Assembly (NCBI RefSeq): GCF_000716675.1 | Contig: NZ_JNXT01000038.1 | Location: 218,022 to 282,021 of the forward strand | Direction: 5' to 3' | Length of the DNA: 64,000 nt | DNA from: Streptomyces alboflavus | GTDB lineage: Bacteria; Actinomycetota; Actinomycetes; Streptomycetales; Streptomycetaceae | Part shown: piece by piece, positions 1 through 8,224 of the stretch | How positions within the stretch are numbered: position 1 is the first letter of the stretch | Layout: each line of letters opens with the position of its first letter | The notes under the pieces: generated by a model | Seen by the model: the letters and a program-made list of their open reading frames with translations, nothing else | What the model was told of the DNA's origin: nothing | Database searches by the model: none | Position numbers and translations under genes: made by a program

Positions 1-2433
1 GAGCCGGTCGCCCGCACGATCCTCGCGGCGTACGAGGACCTGGGCCGCCCCCGGGTCGCGGTGCGCTCCTCGGCGCCGCGCGAGGACTCCGCCGAGCGGT
101 CCTTCGCGGGCCAGCACGACACGGTCCTCGACGTGTCGGGCGACGCGGCCCTCCTCGACGCGGTCAGGGTCTGCTGGGCCTCGCTGTGGTCGGACCGGGC
201 GGCGGCCTACCGGGCGGGAGACGGGCCCGCGGGGTCCATCGCCGTCGTGGTGCAGGAGATGGTGCCCGCCGACGTCAGCGGGGTGCTCTTCACGGTCGAC
301 CCGGTCGGCGGCAGGCCGAACCGCCTGGTGGTGGAGGCCTGTTGCGGGCTCGGCGAGGGCCTGGTGTCCGGCAGGGTGTCGAGCGACTTCTTCGTCGTGG
401 ACGACCGTACGCTCGACGTCGTCGAGGAACGCGTGCGGTACAAGGTCACCAAGTGCGCGCCGCTCGCGCCCGGCCGCATCGGCATGACGAAGGTCGACGC
501 CGCCGACCGGGACGCCCCCTGCCTGACCCGGGACCAGCTCGCGGCGCTCGCCCGGATCGCCCTGGAGATCCGGGACGCCGGCGGCGCGGAGCAGGACATC
601 GAGTGGGCGATGCACGACGGCACGCTGTACCTCCTCCAGGCCCGCCCGATCACCACCCGGCCCCGGCCCGAGACCTCCGACGGCGCCCGCAGCCCCTATC
701 TGCCGGGCCTGTTGGAGCGGCAGCCGGACGCCGTGCGGCACGGCACCCTGTGGTCGCGGATGGACATCGGGGAGATCTTCGTCGGCCTGATGTCCCCGCT
801 CGGCCTGAGCTTCGCCCGGCACTACCAGGACCACGTCCACGGCGACTGCGCGGCCGCGCTCGGCGTGCGCGACACCGGCGATGTCGGCCTGCACATGGGC
901 TTCTTCCAGGGCCACGTCTATCTGAACATCTCCTACACCGCGTATCTGCTCGGCCAGGCCCTGCCCACCCGCGACCAGCGCCACTTCACCCGCCGCTTCG
1001 TCAGCGAGGAGGTGGACCTGGCCACGTACGAGAACCCCTTCGGGACGTTCCCCGGGGGCCTGGAGGACCTGCTCTCGACGACGCACTGGCTGCGGGCCAC
1101 GGCGGGCGAGATGCTGGTGATGAAGGACCGCGCCCGCGACATGGCCGAAAGCCGCCTTTACGAGTTCGACCGCGCCCGGCGCCTCGACCTCACCCGCATG
1201 GGCCGCCGCGAGCTGCACGCCGAACTCGTGCGCTATCTGGACTACTTCCACGACGCCCACGTCGGCTACATGCCGTACTACATCAACGCGTTCGGGTTCT
1301 ACGGCATCCTCACCGAGCTGTGCGCCAAGTGGCTCGGCGCCGCGGGCGACAACCTGCAGAACCGCATCAAGACGGACATGTCGAGCCTGCGTACGGTGGC
1401 GTCGGCGCAGGAGATCTGGAGCGTCGCGCAGGCCGCGAAGGCCAGGCCGCGGGTCATGGAGATCATCGAGGCGGCGCCGCTGGAGGAGGTCGCGGACCGG
1501 CTGCGCGCGGACCCCGACGGCGAGGCGTTCTGGCAGTCGCAGATGGAGCCGTTCCTGCGTGCCAACGGCACCCGGGGACGCCAGGAGATGGAGCTCACCC
1601 ATCAGCGCTGGATCGACGACCCGAGCTACGTCTTCCAGATGATCCGCCGCTACGCCGCCGACGGCTTCACCGCCGACGACATCATGGGCCGCAGCCGCGC
1701 CCGCCAGGAGGGCGACGTCCGCGCGGTCCTCAAGAAGCTGCCGCTGCCGCGGCGCACGACCATCGAGGGCGTCATCTCGATGTACGCCCTGTGCAGCGAG
1801 CTGCGCGAGGCCACCCGCATGTCGATGATCACGTCGATCTGGCTGGTCAGGAACGTGGTGTACGAGGTGGGGCGGCGCCTGGTCGAGGAGGGCGTGCTGC
1901 ACTCCCTGGACGAGGTCGCGTTCCTCGACTTCGCGGACGTGCGCCGCTGGCTGGCCGGTGGGCTGCCCGCGCGCGAGGCGTTCCCGCGGGCCGCGATCGA
2001 GGAGCGGCGGCGCGTGCACGAGTACCACAACCGGCTGCCGGAGCCGCCGCTGACCTTCGTCGGCGAGCACGACGGCACCCGCGCGGTGCGGCCCGTGAAG
2101 GACGGGGCGCGGCTCGACGGGCTCGGCTCCAGCCCGGGGCGGATCGTCGGCCGGGCCCGCATCGTGGAGGACCTGGTGTGGCAGGCGGACGAGTTCCAGG
2201 CGGGCGAGATCCTCGTGACCCGGCACACCGACGCCTCCTGGACGCCGCTGTTCGCCATCGCGGGCGGCGTGGTCACCGACATCGGCTCGATGCTCTCGCA
2301 CAGCTCCATCGTGTCGCGGGAGTTCAACGTGCCCTCGGTGGTCAACACCAAGTACGCCACACAGGTCATCAACACCGGCGACATGGTCATGGTCGACGGC
2401 GACACAGGTGTCGTCGAGGTCGTGGAGGGCTGA
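1..2433 (+). CDS. redH: RedH/PigC-type ATP-dependent condensing enzyme (5' partial)
   Basis: The reading frame is open from base 1, so the start lies outside the window; about 810 residues are visible. The N-terminal part is a PPDK_N-type ATP-grasp fold (VRSSAPREDS near the beginning, a catalytic-looking LLQARPITTRP near position 650). A long helical middle region follows. The C-terminus is the swivelling phosphohistidine domain, with SMLSHSSIVSRE around 2286-2321 and the candidate catalytic His codon at 2299-2301. There is no PEP/pyruvate TIM barrel, which excludes a true PEP synthase. This ATP-grasp, substrate, His order is known from rifampin phosphotransferase and from PigC/RedH, the ligases joining bipyrrole aldehyde to the alkylpyrrole in prodiginine synthesis. 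I prefer RedH because the next gene, 57 bp downstream, is a RedG-like Rieske enzyme, as in red clusters. Rifampin-phosphotransferase-like resistance enzyme is the main alternative. Confidence 0.65.
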   Translation, partial: EPVARTILAAYEDLGRPRVAVRSSAPREDSAERSFAGQHDTVLDVSGDAALLDAVRVCWASLWSDRAAAYRAGDGPAGSIAVVVQEMVPADVSGVLFTVDPVGGRPNRLVVEACCGLGEGLVSGRVSSDFFVVDDRTLDVVEERVRYKVTKCAPLAPGRIGMTKVDAADRDAPCLTRDQLAALARIALEIRDAGGAEQDIEWAMHDGTLYLLQARPITTRPRPETSDGARSPYLPGLLERQPDAVRHGTLWSRMDIGEIFVGLMSPLGLSFARHYQDHVHGDCAAALGVRDTGDVGLHMGFFQGHVYLNISYTAYLLGQALPTRDQRHFTRRFVSEEVDLATYENPFGTFPGGLEDLLSTTHWLRATAGEMLVMKDRARDMAESRLYEFDRARRLDLTRMGRRELHAELVRYLDYFHDAHVGYMPYYINAFGFYGILTELCAKWLGAAGDNLQNRIKTDMSSLRTVASAQEIWSVAQAAKARPRVMEIIEAAPLEEVADRLRADPDGEAFWQSQMEPFLRANGTRGRQEMELTHQRWIDDPSYVFQMIRRYAADGFTADDIMGRSRARQEGDVRAVLKKLPLPRRTTIEGVISMYALCSELREATRMSMITSIWLVRNVVYEVGRRLVEEGVLHSLDEVAFLDFADVRRWLAGGLPAREAFPRAAIEERRRVHEYHNRLPEPPLTFVGEHDGTRAVRPVKDGARLDGLGSSPGRIVGRARIVEDLVWQADEFQAGEILVTRHTDASWTPLFAIAGGVVTDIGSMLSHSSIVSREFNVPSVVNTKYATQVINTGDMVMVDGDTGVVEVVEG

Positions 2434-2446
2434 GCGCGCCGGACCG

Positions 2447-2486
2447 CCCGAGGAAGGCAGGACGTTCCCGAGGAAGGCAGGAAGTT
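2447..2486 (+). repeat. 20-bp tandem duplication carrying the ribosome binding site
   Basis: Two adjacent 20-bp units, 2447-2466 and 2467-2486, differ at one base (CCCGAGGAAGGCAGGACGTT and CCCGAGGAAGGCAGGAAGTT). Each contains a GAGGAAGG-type Shine-Dalgarno sequence. The downstream copy supplies GGAAG six bases before the ATG at 2491. Confidence 0.85.
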
Positions 2487-2490
2487 CCAG

Positions 2491-3744
2491 ATGATCCCGA
2501 ATCAGTGGTACCCGATTCTGCGGACCGAAGACATCAAACGTGACGCGCCGACCGGCGTGCGCCGCATGGGCGAGGAGCTGGTGCTCTGGCGCGACCTTCG
2601 CGGCAAGCTCGTCTGCCAGTCGGCGCGCTGCCCCCACAAGGGGGCGAACCTCTCCGAGGGCCGCCTGGTGGGCAACTCGGTCGCCTGCCCGTACCACGGC
2701 TTCCGGTTCGGCACCGACGGGGCGTGCAGGCTGGTGCCCGCGCTCGGCTCCGAGGGCCGCATCCCGGCGTCGTTGCGGGTCGACACCTACGAAGTGCGGG
2801 AGAAGTACGACCTGGTGTGGCTGTGGTGGGGCGACAAGCGCACACAGCTACCGGAGATCGAGCTGCCCCATGAACTCGCCGAGCACCCGCGGCCGTACGA
2901 GACCATCACCTTCAGCCGCCCGGTCCACTACACGCGCTACATCGAGAGCCTGCTCGAGTTCTACCACGTGACGTTCGTGCACCGGGACCACTGGGCGAAC
3001 ATCATCGACTACACTTTCATGTACGGCAGTTGGAAGAAGCTGTGGACGGACGGCCGTGAGCGCTACATCGCCGCCAACAAGATCGTGAACCATCGTGTGG
3101 ACGTCGAAGGAACGATCATCCGCAACAGCTTCGACCAGTGCGAGGAGGGCAACCCCTCCAACACCTGGCACTTCAACCTCATCTACCAGGCCCCGTGCAT
3201 GACGCATGTGCGCCAGGGCCTCCTCGAGGTCACGACCTGGCTCGTGCCCATCGACGAGCACCACACCCAGGCGATCATGCGGCTCTACGAATACCCGCTG
3301 CTCAAGTGGATGGTGCCGGTCAAGCCGCTGCGGCCGCTGGTGCTCCGGCTCTCGCTGATGATGGAGCAGTACGTCCAGGACCAGCAGGACAACGACATCA
3401 TGGCGCGCCAGGAGCCGAAGGTCAGCGAGCGCGGGGTGAACAAGTTCATCGCCGTCGACGAGATGAACGCCAAGTACCTGCAGATGCGGGACCGGTTGAA
3501 GGCGGAGGCGCGCGCGGAGGCGCAGGCGCGGGAGGCCGGGGCCCGGGAGGCAGGCGTCCGGGAGGCGGACCGTGCGCCGGAGCCGGTGGCGGGCGGCGAC
3601 GGTCCGGCGGCGGTGCCCGCGGCGGGCGGCACGAACGGGCACGGTCCCGGGAAGGGCAACGGCGGCGCGAGCGGCAACGGCGGCGGCGCCAAGCGGTCCG
3701 GCAAGGGCGCCCGCGCGGGCAACCTCAGCGGGAGCACGACCTGA
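2491..3744 (+). CDS. redG: RedG-like Rieske non-haem iron oxygenase (prodiginine oxidative cyclase type)
   Basis: 417 residues. The Rieske [2Fe-2S] ligands are C47-P-H49 and C66-P-Y-H69, with 16 residues between the pairs. The mononuclear iron site fits E-x3-E-x2-H-x4-H (E152, E156, H159, H164). RedG-family enzymes close carbocycles on undecylprodiginine by C-H activation; a general Rieske oxygenase is the fallback call. It lies 57 bp after the RedH-like gene and is probably cotranscribed. The last 75 or so residues are an Ala/Arg/Glu then Gly/Asn/Lys-rich low-complexity tail, longer than I expect for the family. The ATG at 2491 has a good Shine-Dalgarno (GGAAG) and starts MIPNQWYP. No reductase or ferredoxin partner is nearby. 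Confidence 0.7.
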   Translation: MIPNQWYPILRTEDIKRDAPTGVRRMGEELVLWRDLRGKLVCQSARCPHKGANLSEGRLVGNSVACPYHGFRFGTDGACRLVPALGSEGRIPASLRVDTYEVREKYDLVWLWWGDKRTQLPEIELPHELAEHPRPYETITFSRPVHYTRYIESLLEFYHVTFVHRDHWANIIDYTFMYGSWKKLWTDGRERYIAANKIVNHRVDVEGTIIRNSFDQCEEGNPSNTWHFNLIYQAPCMTHVRQGLLEVTTWLVPIDEHHTQAIMRLYEYPLLKWMVPVKPLRPLVLRLSLMMEQYVQDQQDNDIMARQEPKVSERGVNKFIAVDEMNAKYLQMRDRLKAEARAEAQAREAGAREAGVREADRAPEPVAGGDGPAAVPAAGGTNGHGPGKGNGGASGNGGGAKRSGKGARAGNLSGSTT

Positions 3745-3807
3745 CCCCGGTGCGCGTTCCGGCGCCGACGGCCGGAGCGTGCACCGCACGCCGGGCGGCG
3801 GCGCGGG

Positions 3808-4818
3808 TCAGGACGAGGCCACCCGCAGCGAGACCCGCCCCGTCCGCCGTCGGCCCTCGCCGTCGGTGAGGTCCCTCGTCACGCCCGCCCACCACTGGGC
3901 ACCCTCCTCGATGTGGCGCAGCAGGATGCCCTCGCGGACCGCCCACGGGCAGATGTCCGCCGACTTGACGCCCATGAGCTTCATGGCCGTGTGCCCGACG
4001 ACCGCCCCGGCCAGGCTCTGGGCCGCCCGTGGCGCCGAGATCCCGGGCAGCCGGGCGCGTTCGGCGGCGGGCAGCAGCGCGAGCCGGTCCTTGGCCCGGC
4101 GCAGCGCGGACCGCTCCAGGCGCCGGGGCACGAACAGGCCGTGGCGGCCCGGGACTTCACCGGTCAGCCGGGCCAGCTGCTGGAACGTCCGCGAGGTGGC
4201 GACGGCCGAGCGCGGCCCCTCCCAGCGGATCCGCGCGGCCACGTCCCGCAGCTGGTGACGCACCCGGCGGCGCAGCGCCTTGAGCGCCTGCGGGGACGGC
4301 GGGTCCTCGTCGTGCAGGAACTCGTGCGTCAGCCGGTTCGCCCCGAGCGGCAGGCTCGCCACGAAGTCCGGAAGGCGCCCGCGCCCGAACGCCACCTCCA
4401 GCGAGCCGCCGCCGATGTCGAACAGGACGAGCGGCCCGGCCTGCCAGCCCACCCACCGCCGCGCGCCGAGGAACGTCAGCTCCGCCTCCAGCTCACCGGG
4501 CAGGGTGCACAGCTTGACGCCGGTGCTCGCGCGGACGGCGTGCAGCACGTCGAGGCGGTTCGGCGCGTCCCGCACGACCGCGGTCGCGAAGGCCAACGGC
4601 TCGTCGGCTCCCCACCGTTCGGCCGTCGCGGCGGCCTCGTCGACGGCGCGCACGAGGTGCCGCACGGCGTCCTCGTCCAGCGGCCCGCCGGGCTCGACCC
4701 GTTCGCCGAGGCGCAGCCGCCACTTCGCGGTGTGCACGGGCAGCGGCGCCCCGCCCGCGGCATCGGCCACCACGAGGCGCACCGTGCGCGATCCCACATC
4801 CAGCACGCTCACTCGCAT
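3808..4818 (-). CDS. Ppx/GppA family phosphatase
   Basis: 336 residues with an actin-like ASKHA fold. The phosphate-1 motif is VLDVGSRTVRL at residues 5-15 and the second is FDIGGGSLEVAFG near 134-146. The family hydrolyses inorganic polyphosphate or the pppGpp 5' phosphate. The length matches the short actinobacterial form that lacks the C-terminal HD-like domain of E. coli Ppx. It is convergent with the Rieske gene (63 bp between stops) and divergent from the amidohydrolase. The ATG at 4818 is the first good start. Confidence 0.88.
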   Translation of the reverse strand: MRVSVLDVGSRTVRLVVADAAGGAPLPVHTAKWRLRLGERVEPGGPLDEDAVRHLVRAVDEAAATAERWGADEPLAFATAVVRDAPNRLDVLHAVRASTGVKLCTLPGELEAELTFLGARRWVGWQAGPLVLFDIGGGSLEVAFGRGRLPDFVASLPLGANRLTHEFLHDEDPPSPQALKALRRRVRHQLRDVAARIRWEGPRSAVATSRTFQQLARLTGEVPGRHGLFVPRRLERSALRRAKDRLALLPAAERARLPGISAPRAAQSLAGAVVGHTAMKLMGVKSADICPWAVREGILLRHIEEGAQWWAGVTRDLTDGEGRRRTGRVSLRVASS

Positions 4819-5105
4819 GAGCCCTCAGTACCCCCGGCACGTCCTGACACGCGCCACGTTTCGGACACCTGCCGTTTCCCCACACTTCTTCCGTACGCCA
4901 TCTTTTCGTCAACCGTCGCGCATGGAAAGCTCATTATCGCCCCCTGATCCCTGGTTCATGATCCCTCGGCGGCTTCCCGGTCGACCGCGAGGCGCCGGAC
5001 ATCCTGATGTCGTCATGTCCTCGGATGAAGCATCCCCCGCTCGAAACGCGGCCGGTCCGTGCAGCCGTGCCCGCGCGACCGGCACCGCCCCGCCGGACGA
5101 ACCCC

Positions 5106-5117
5106 TAGCGTGGCCCC
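5106..5117 (+). promoter_or_regulatory. Leaderless promoter -10 element
   Basis: TAGCGT at 5106-5111 fits the actinobacterial TAnnnT -10 box and ends six bases before the ATG at 5118. There is no Shine-Dalgarno, so the transcript probably begins at the start codon. No convincing -35 is seen. Confidence 0.6.
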
Positions 5118-6659
5118 ATGACTTCTCCCGCCGCGCCGCCCGGACACCTCCACGATCTGGTCCTGCGCGGGGGCCGGGTCCTCGATCCGGAGACAGGGCT
5201 CGACGCGGTCGCCGACGTGGCCGTGACCGCCGGGACGATCTCGGCGGTCCAGCCGACGGCCCCGGCCGCCCCCGCCCCCGAGGCCTCCCCACAGCCGCCG
5301 TGGCGCCTCGCCGCCCGCCGGACGCTCGACGTGACGGGCCTGGTCGTGGCCCCGGGCTTCATCGATCTGCACAGCCACTCGCACACCGTGGCCGGGCACC
5401 GTCTGCAGGCCCTCGACGGAGTGACGACGGCCCTGGAGCTCGAACTCGGCCTCTCCCCCGTCGCGGAGGCCTACCGGCAGGCCGCAGCCGAGGGCCGGCC
5501 GCTCAACTACGGCTTCTCCGCCTCCTGGGCCCAGGCCCGGATGGCCGCCGTCGGCGCGCTCCCGCACGGCGGCGGTGCCGCGGCCGCCCTGGACCACCTC
5601 GGTGACTCCGCCTGGCAGCGCGAGGCGACCCGGCTCCAGGAGGACGCGCTGATCGAGCTGTTGCGCCGCGATCTCGCCGACGGCGCCCTCGGCATCGGCC
5701 TGATCGTCGGCTACGCGCCCCGGATCCGGCCCGAGGAGTACCTGGCCGTTGCCCGCGTCGCCGCGCTCGCAGGCCTGCCGACCTTCACGCACGCCCGGAG
5801 CCTCGTCGAGCACGTCGCGGACGTTCCGGTCGACGGCGCCGAGGAGATCGCGCGGGCGGCGGGCGAGACCGGGGTGCACGCCCACTACTGCCATGTGACG
5901 TCGACGTCGCGGCGGCACACGGACCGGGTCCTCGCCCTGATGGACCGGACCCGGGCCGAGGGCGGCCGGGTCTCCACGGAGGCCTATCCGTACGGCGCGG
6001 GCATGACCGCCGTCGGCGCCGCGTTCCTCGCGCCGGAGCTGCTGCCCGCGGCCGGGCTCGACGTCACGGACGTGGTCCTCGCGGCGACGGGCGAGCGGAT
6101 CCGCGACACCGACCGGCTGCGCGAGCTGCGCGCCGCCGACCCGGGCGCCCTCGCCCTCCTACACTTCCTCGACGAGGCCGACGCGCACGACCGGGCGTTC
6201 ATCGACCGGGCCCTGCTGCACCCCGCGACGGTCGTCGGCTCCGACGCGATGCCGCTGGCCTGGACCGGACCGGCGCCCGACCCGCTGGCGTGGCCGCTGC
6301 CGCCGGGCGCCGCGGTCACCCACCCGCGCACCGCGGGCACGTTCGCCAGGATGCTGCGCCGCTACGTCCGTGAACTCGGCGCCCTCGGCCTCCTCGACGC
6401 CGTCGGCCGCGCCACGCTGCTGCCCGCGAGCGTCCTGGAGTCCGGGGTGCCCGCGCTGCGCCACAAGGGGCGCGTCCAGGTCGGCTGCGACGCCGACCTC
6501 GTCGCCTTCGACCTCGCGGCGGTGGGCGACCGGGCCACGTATGCCGACAGCACGCTGCCGTCGGTGGGGTTCGCCCATGTGCTGGTCGGGGGGACGCCGG
6601 TGGTGGCGGACGGGGAGGTGGTGGCGGGGGCGCTGCCGGGGCGGCCGGTGCGGCGCTGA
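5118..6659 (+). CDS. N-acyl-D-amino-acid deacylase-like amidohydrolase
   Basis: 513 residues of the amidohydrolase superfamily. The N-terminal beta part begins LHDLVLRGGRVLDPETG. The metal-binding GFIDLHSHSH lies near residues 84-93 and further His residues are in HAHYCHVTS near 254-262. An Asp-containing VGSDAMPLAW near 374 matches the catalytic Asp strand of D-aminoacylases. The C-terminus (HKGRVQVGCDADLVAFD) is the usual beta-sandwich return. D-aminoacylases release D-amino acids from N-acyl derivatives; dihydroorotase-like or other N-acyl substrates cannot be excluded. It is a single gene with a leaderless promoter and a very strong palindrome 27 bp after the stop. Confidence 0.8.
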   Translation: MTSPAAPPGHLHDLVLRGGRVLDPETGLDAVADVAVTAGTISAVQPTAPAAPAPEASPQPPWRLAARRTLDVTGLVVAPGFIDLHSHSHTVAGHRLQALDGVTTALELELGLSPVAEAYRQAAAEGRPLNYGFSASWAQARMAAVGALPHGGGAAAALDHLGDSAWQREATRLQEDALIELLRRDLADGALGIGLIVGYAPRIRPEEYLAVARVAALAGLPTFTHARSLVEHVADVPVDGAEEIARAAGETGVHAHYCHVTSTSRRHTDRVLALMDRTRAEGGRVSTEAYPYGAGMTAVGAAFLAPELLPAAGLDVTDVVLAATGERIRDTDRLRELRAADPGALALLHFLDEADAHDRAFIDRALLHPATVVGSDAMPLAWTGPAPDPLAWPLPPGAAVTHPRTAGTFARMLRRYVRELGALGLLDAVGRATLLPASVLESGVPALRHKGRVQVGCDADLVAFDLAAVGDRATYADSTLPSVGFAHVLVGGTPVVADGEVVAGALPGRPVRR

Positions 6660-6686
6660 GCGTCCGGCCCGGGAAGGCTCGGGCGG

Positions 6687-6736
6687 CCGTGCGGATCCTC
6701 GTCCACGCTGATCAGCGTGGACGAGGATCCGCACGG
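6687..6736. terminator. Perfect 50-bp palindrome between convergent genes
   Basis: The left arm 6687-6711 is exactly complementary to the right arm 6712-6736, 25 bases each with no spacer; the centre is GCTGATCAGC. It sits after the amidohydrolase stop and before the convergent DUF4097 stop, so a bidirectional terminator is the simplest reading. The complete absence of a loop is unusual. Confidence 0.7.
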
Positions 6737-6838
6737 TGGTGGTCCTCCACGCCGTCGGGACCGAGCAGCGGGAAGGTCGTGCCCCTTCTCAGTTCCGTCG
6801 GTGTTCGGCTGTGTCGGAGGCAGTCCGCCGCGCCGCGG

Positions 6839-7687
6839 TCACGCGGGCTGCGCGCGGCGGATCACGATGTCGCCGGCGCCGGTGCGGGCGCGCACCCGCA
6901 CGGTCTGCGCCCCCTTGTCGGGGCCGTCGGAGGCACCGAGTGAGTTGTGGACGGTGCCGGCCTGGGAGTTGACGTCCAGCAAGGCGGCGGTGCCCACGTT
7001 GATGCCGACCTCCAGGTCGCCCGTCTGGGTCTGGAGGTCGACGCGGCCGCGGGCGACCTGCTCGATGCGGGTGTCGCCGTTGGCGGACTTGGACGCGACG
7101 TCCGCGTGCGCCTGGCCGACGAAGATGTTGCCGTTGGCCACCTTCAGGTGCAGGGCACCGGTGACCTGGTCGATCCAGGTGTTGCCGTTGGCGTTCTTGA
7201 TCTCGGCGGCGCCGTCGATCTCGGCGACGCGCACCTGGCCGGAGCCGGTGACGATCTCGGCCATGCCGTCGATGCGCTTGGCGGTGACATCGCCGCGCTC
7301 CGTGCGCAGCCGCGCCGGTCCGGTGCGGTCCAGGCGGATGTCGCCGTCCAGGGTGGTCAGCGCGCACTCGCCGAAACTGCCGTCGCCGGTGAAGTCGCCG
7401 GTGGCCGCGGTTCCGTTGACGCGGGAGCCGTTCGGCAGCCGGATCTCGATGGCGACGGATCCGGAGTCGCCACGCCGGGCGGCGGCCTTGGGCGTACGGA
7501 TCGTCAGGCGGCCGCGGCTGAAGGTCACCTTGGTGTCCCGTGCGGCCTGCAGGTCGGCTTCGTCTCCCTCGGTGCGGGGATGCACCTCGACGGAGGTGAT
7601 GGCGCGCTCGCCGGCGGTGATGTGGGCGACGCCCAGCTCGACCTGGAGCGTGGCAGTGATGGGCTCAGGGGTGTCGAAAGTAGGCAA
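6839..7687 (-). CDS. DUF4097 family beta-strand repeat protein
   Basis: 282 residues. After a short N-terminal part (PTFDTPEPI) come short repeating beta units, such as RTERGDVTAKRIDG, NANGNTWIDQVTG, KVANGNIFVG, KSANGDTRIEQV and QTQTGDLEVGI, typical of the right-handed beta-helix-like DUF4097 adhesin-type fold. No signal peptide or membrane segment is visible. I choose the TTG at 7687 because homologues begin with this segment and GAGG lies upstream; an ATG further out would give a non-homologous N-terminus. It follows the HicB-like gene by 61 bp and is probably cotranscribed. Function unknown. Confidence 0.8.
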   Translation of the reverse strand: MPTFDTPEPITATLQVELGVAHITAGERAITSVEVHPRTEGDEADLQAARDTKVTFSRGRLTIRTPKAAARRGDSGSVAIEIRLPNGSRVNGTAATGDFTGDGSFGECALTTLDGDIRLDRTGPARLRTERGDVTAKRIDGMAEIVTGSGQVRVAEIDGAAEIKNANGNTWIDQVTGALHLKVANGNIFVGQAHADVASKSANGDTRIEQVARGRVDLQTQTGDLEVGINVGTAALLDVNSQAGTVHNSLGASDGPDKGAQTVRVRARTGAGDIVIRRAQPA

Positions 7688-7748
7688 GGCAGTTCCATCC
7701 TCGTGACTCTGTTGGGCGTCCCCACTGACGGGACGGCTGGTTCGGGCG

Positions 7749-7964
7749 TCAGGCGGCGGCAGGCCGGGAGCGATCCGTGGGGTCCATGGGAGCGCCACCG
7801 ATCCGCGGGAGATCCCGCGTGGCGTCGGACAGCGCGTTCAGCCGGACCGCGGCCACCGGCGTCGCGGCCAGGCGCTCGGCGAACGCACGGGCGCCCTCGT
7901 CACCCGCTTCGGTGGCGACCGCGAGTTCGTGCCGGAGATTGGCCACGTACGGCATCAGGTCCAT
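7749..7964 (-). CDS. HicB-like small protein, copy A (lacks the ribbon-helix-helix part)
   Basis: 71 residues, starting MDLMPYVANLRHELAVATEAG. This N-terminal module is shared with copies B-E in the window. The full-length copy E continues into a ribbon-helix-helix domain; here the protein ends in an unrelated Pro/Arg-rich tail instead, so it is probably a truncated paralogue. No Shine-Dalgarno is present. The ATG at 7964 follows a leaderless -10 box. Pairing with a DUF4097 gene is common in streptomycetes as far as I recall; the function of the pair is not known to me. Confidence 0.7.
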   Translation of the reverse strand: MDLMPYVANLRHELAVATEAGDEGARAFAERLAATPVAAVRLNALSDATRDLPRIGGAPMDPTDRSRPAAA

Positions 7965-8003
7965 GCCGCCATCATGGCACATCCATGGCGCCATGGCGAG
8001 CCA
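7965..8003 (-). promoter_or_regulatory. HicB-family leaderless promoter/operator, copy A
   Basis: Read on the minus strand: CATGAT -10 box, six bases, then the ATG at 7964. The palindrome ATGGCGCCAT at 7985-7994 ends exactly 20 bases before the start codon and overlaps the -35/-10 spacer. GGCTCGCC immediately precedes it. The same arrangement occurs at four other sites. Confidence 0.75.
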
Positions 8004-8129
8004 TAGTGGCACCACACACTTTTTCTCGATGCGATCCGGACGCGGCACCCGGGCATTCGTGCTCTGCGGGCCGACGCGGGACCCGGGCTTGCCGACGACA
8101 GGAATTCCCCGCCCCCGCCCGCACACCAC

Positions 8130-8172
8130 GAAGCGGGCCGCACCGGCCGGTTGAGCCGGTACGACCCGCTTC
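8130..8172. terminator. Stem-loop downstream of the MMPL gene
   Basis: GAAGCGGG and CCCGCTTC arms flank an inner CCGG-rich hairpin. It is the second of two stems after the MMPL stop codon. Confidence 0.55.
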
Positions 8173-8178
8173 CAACGC

Positions 8179-8218
8179 CCTCTCGGGCAGCGCACGTCGG
8201 TCCGCTGCCCGGGAGAGG
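8179..8218. terminator. Terminator of the MMPL gene
   Basis: CCTCTCGGGCAGCG (8179-8192) pairs with CGCTGCCCGGGAGAGG (8203-8218), with a two-base bulge and a ten-base loop. It begins seven bases past the MMPL stop. Confidence 0.75.
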
Positions 8219-8224
8219 CGTGCC

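Noticed and set aside
1..2433. Phosphoenolpyruvate synthase
   Set aside because: The frame ends right after the phosphohistidine domain; the C-terminal PEP/pyruvate-binding barrel is absent.
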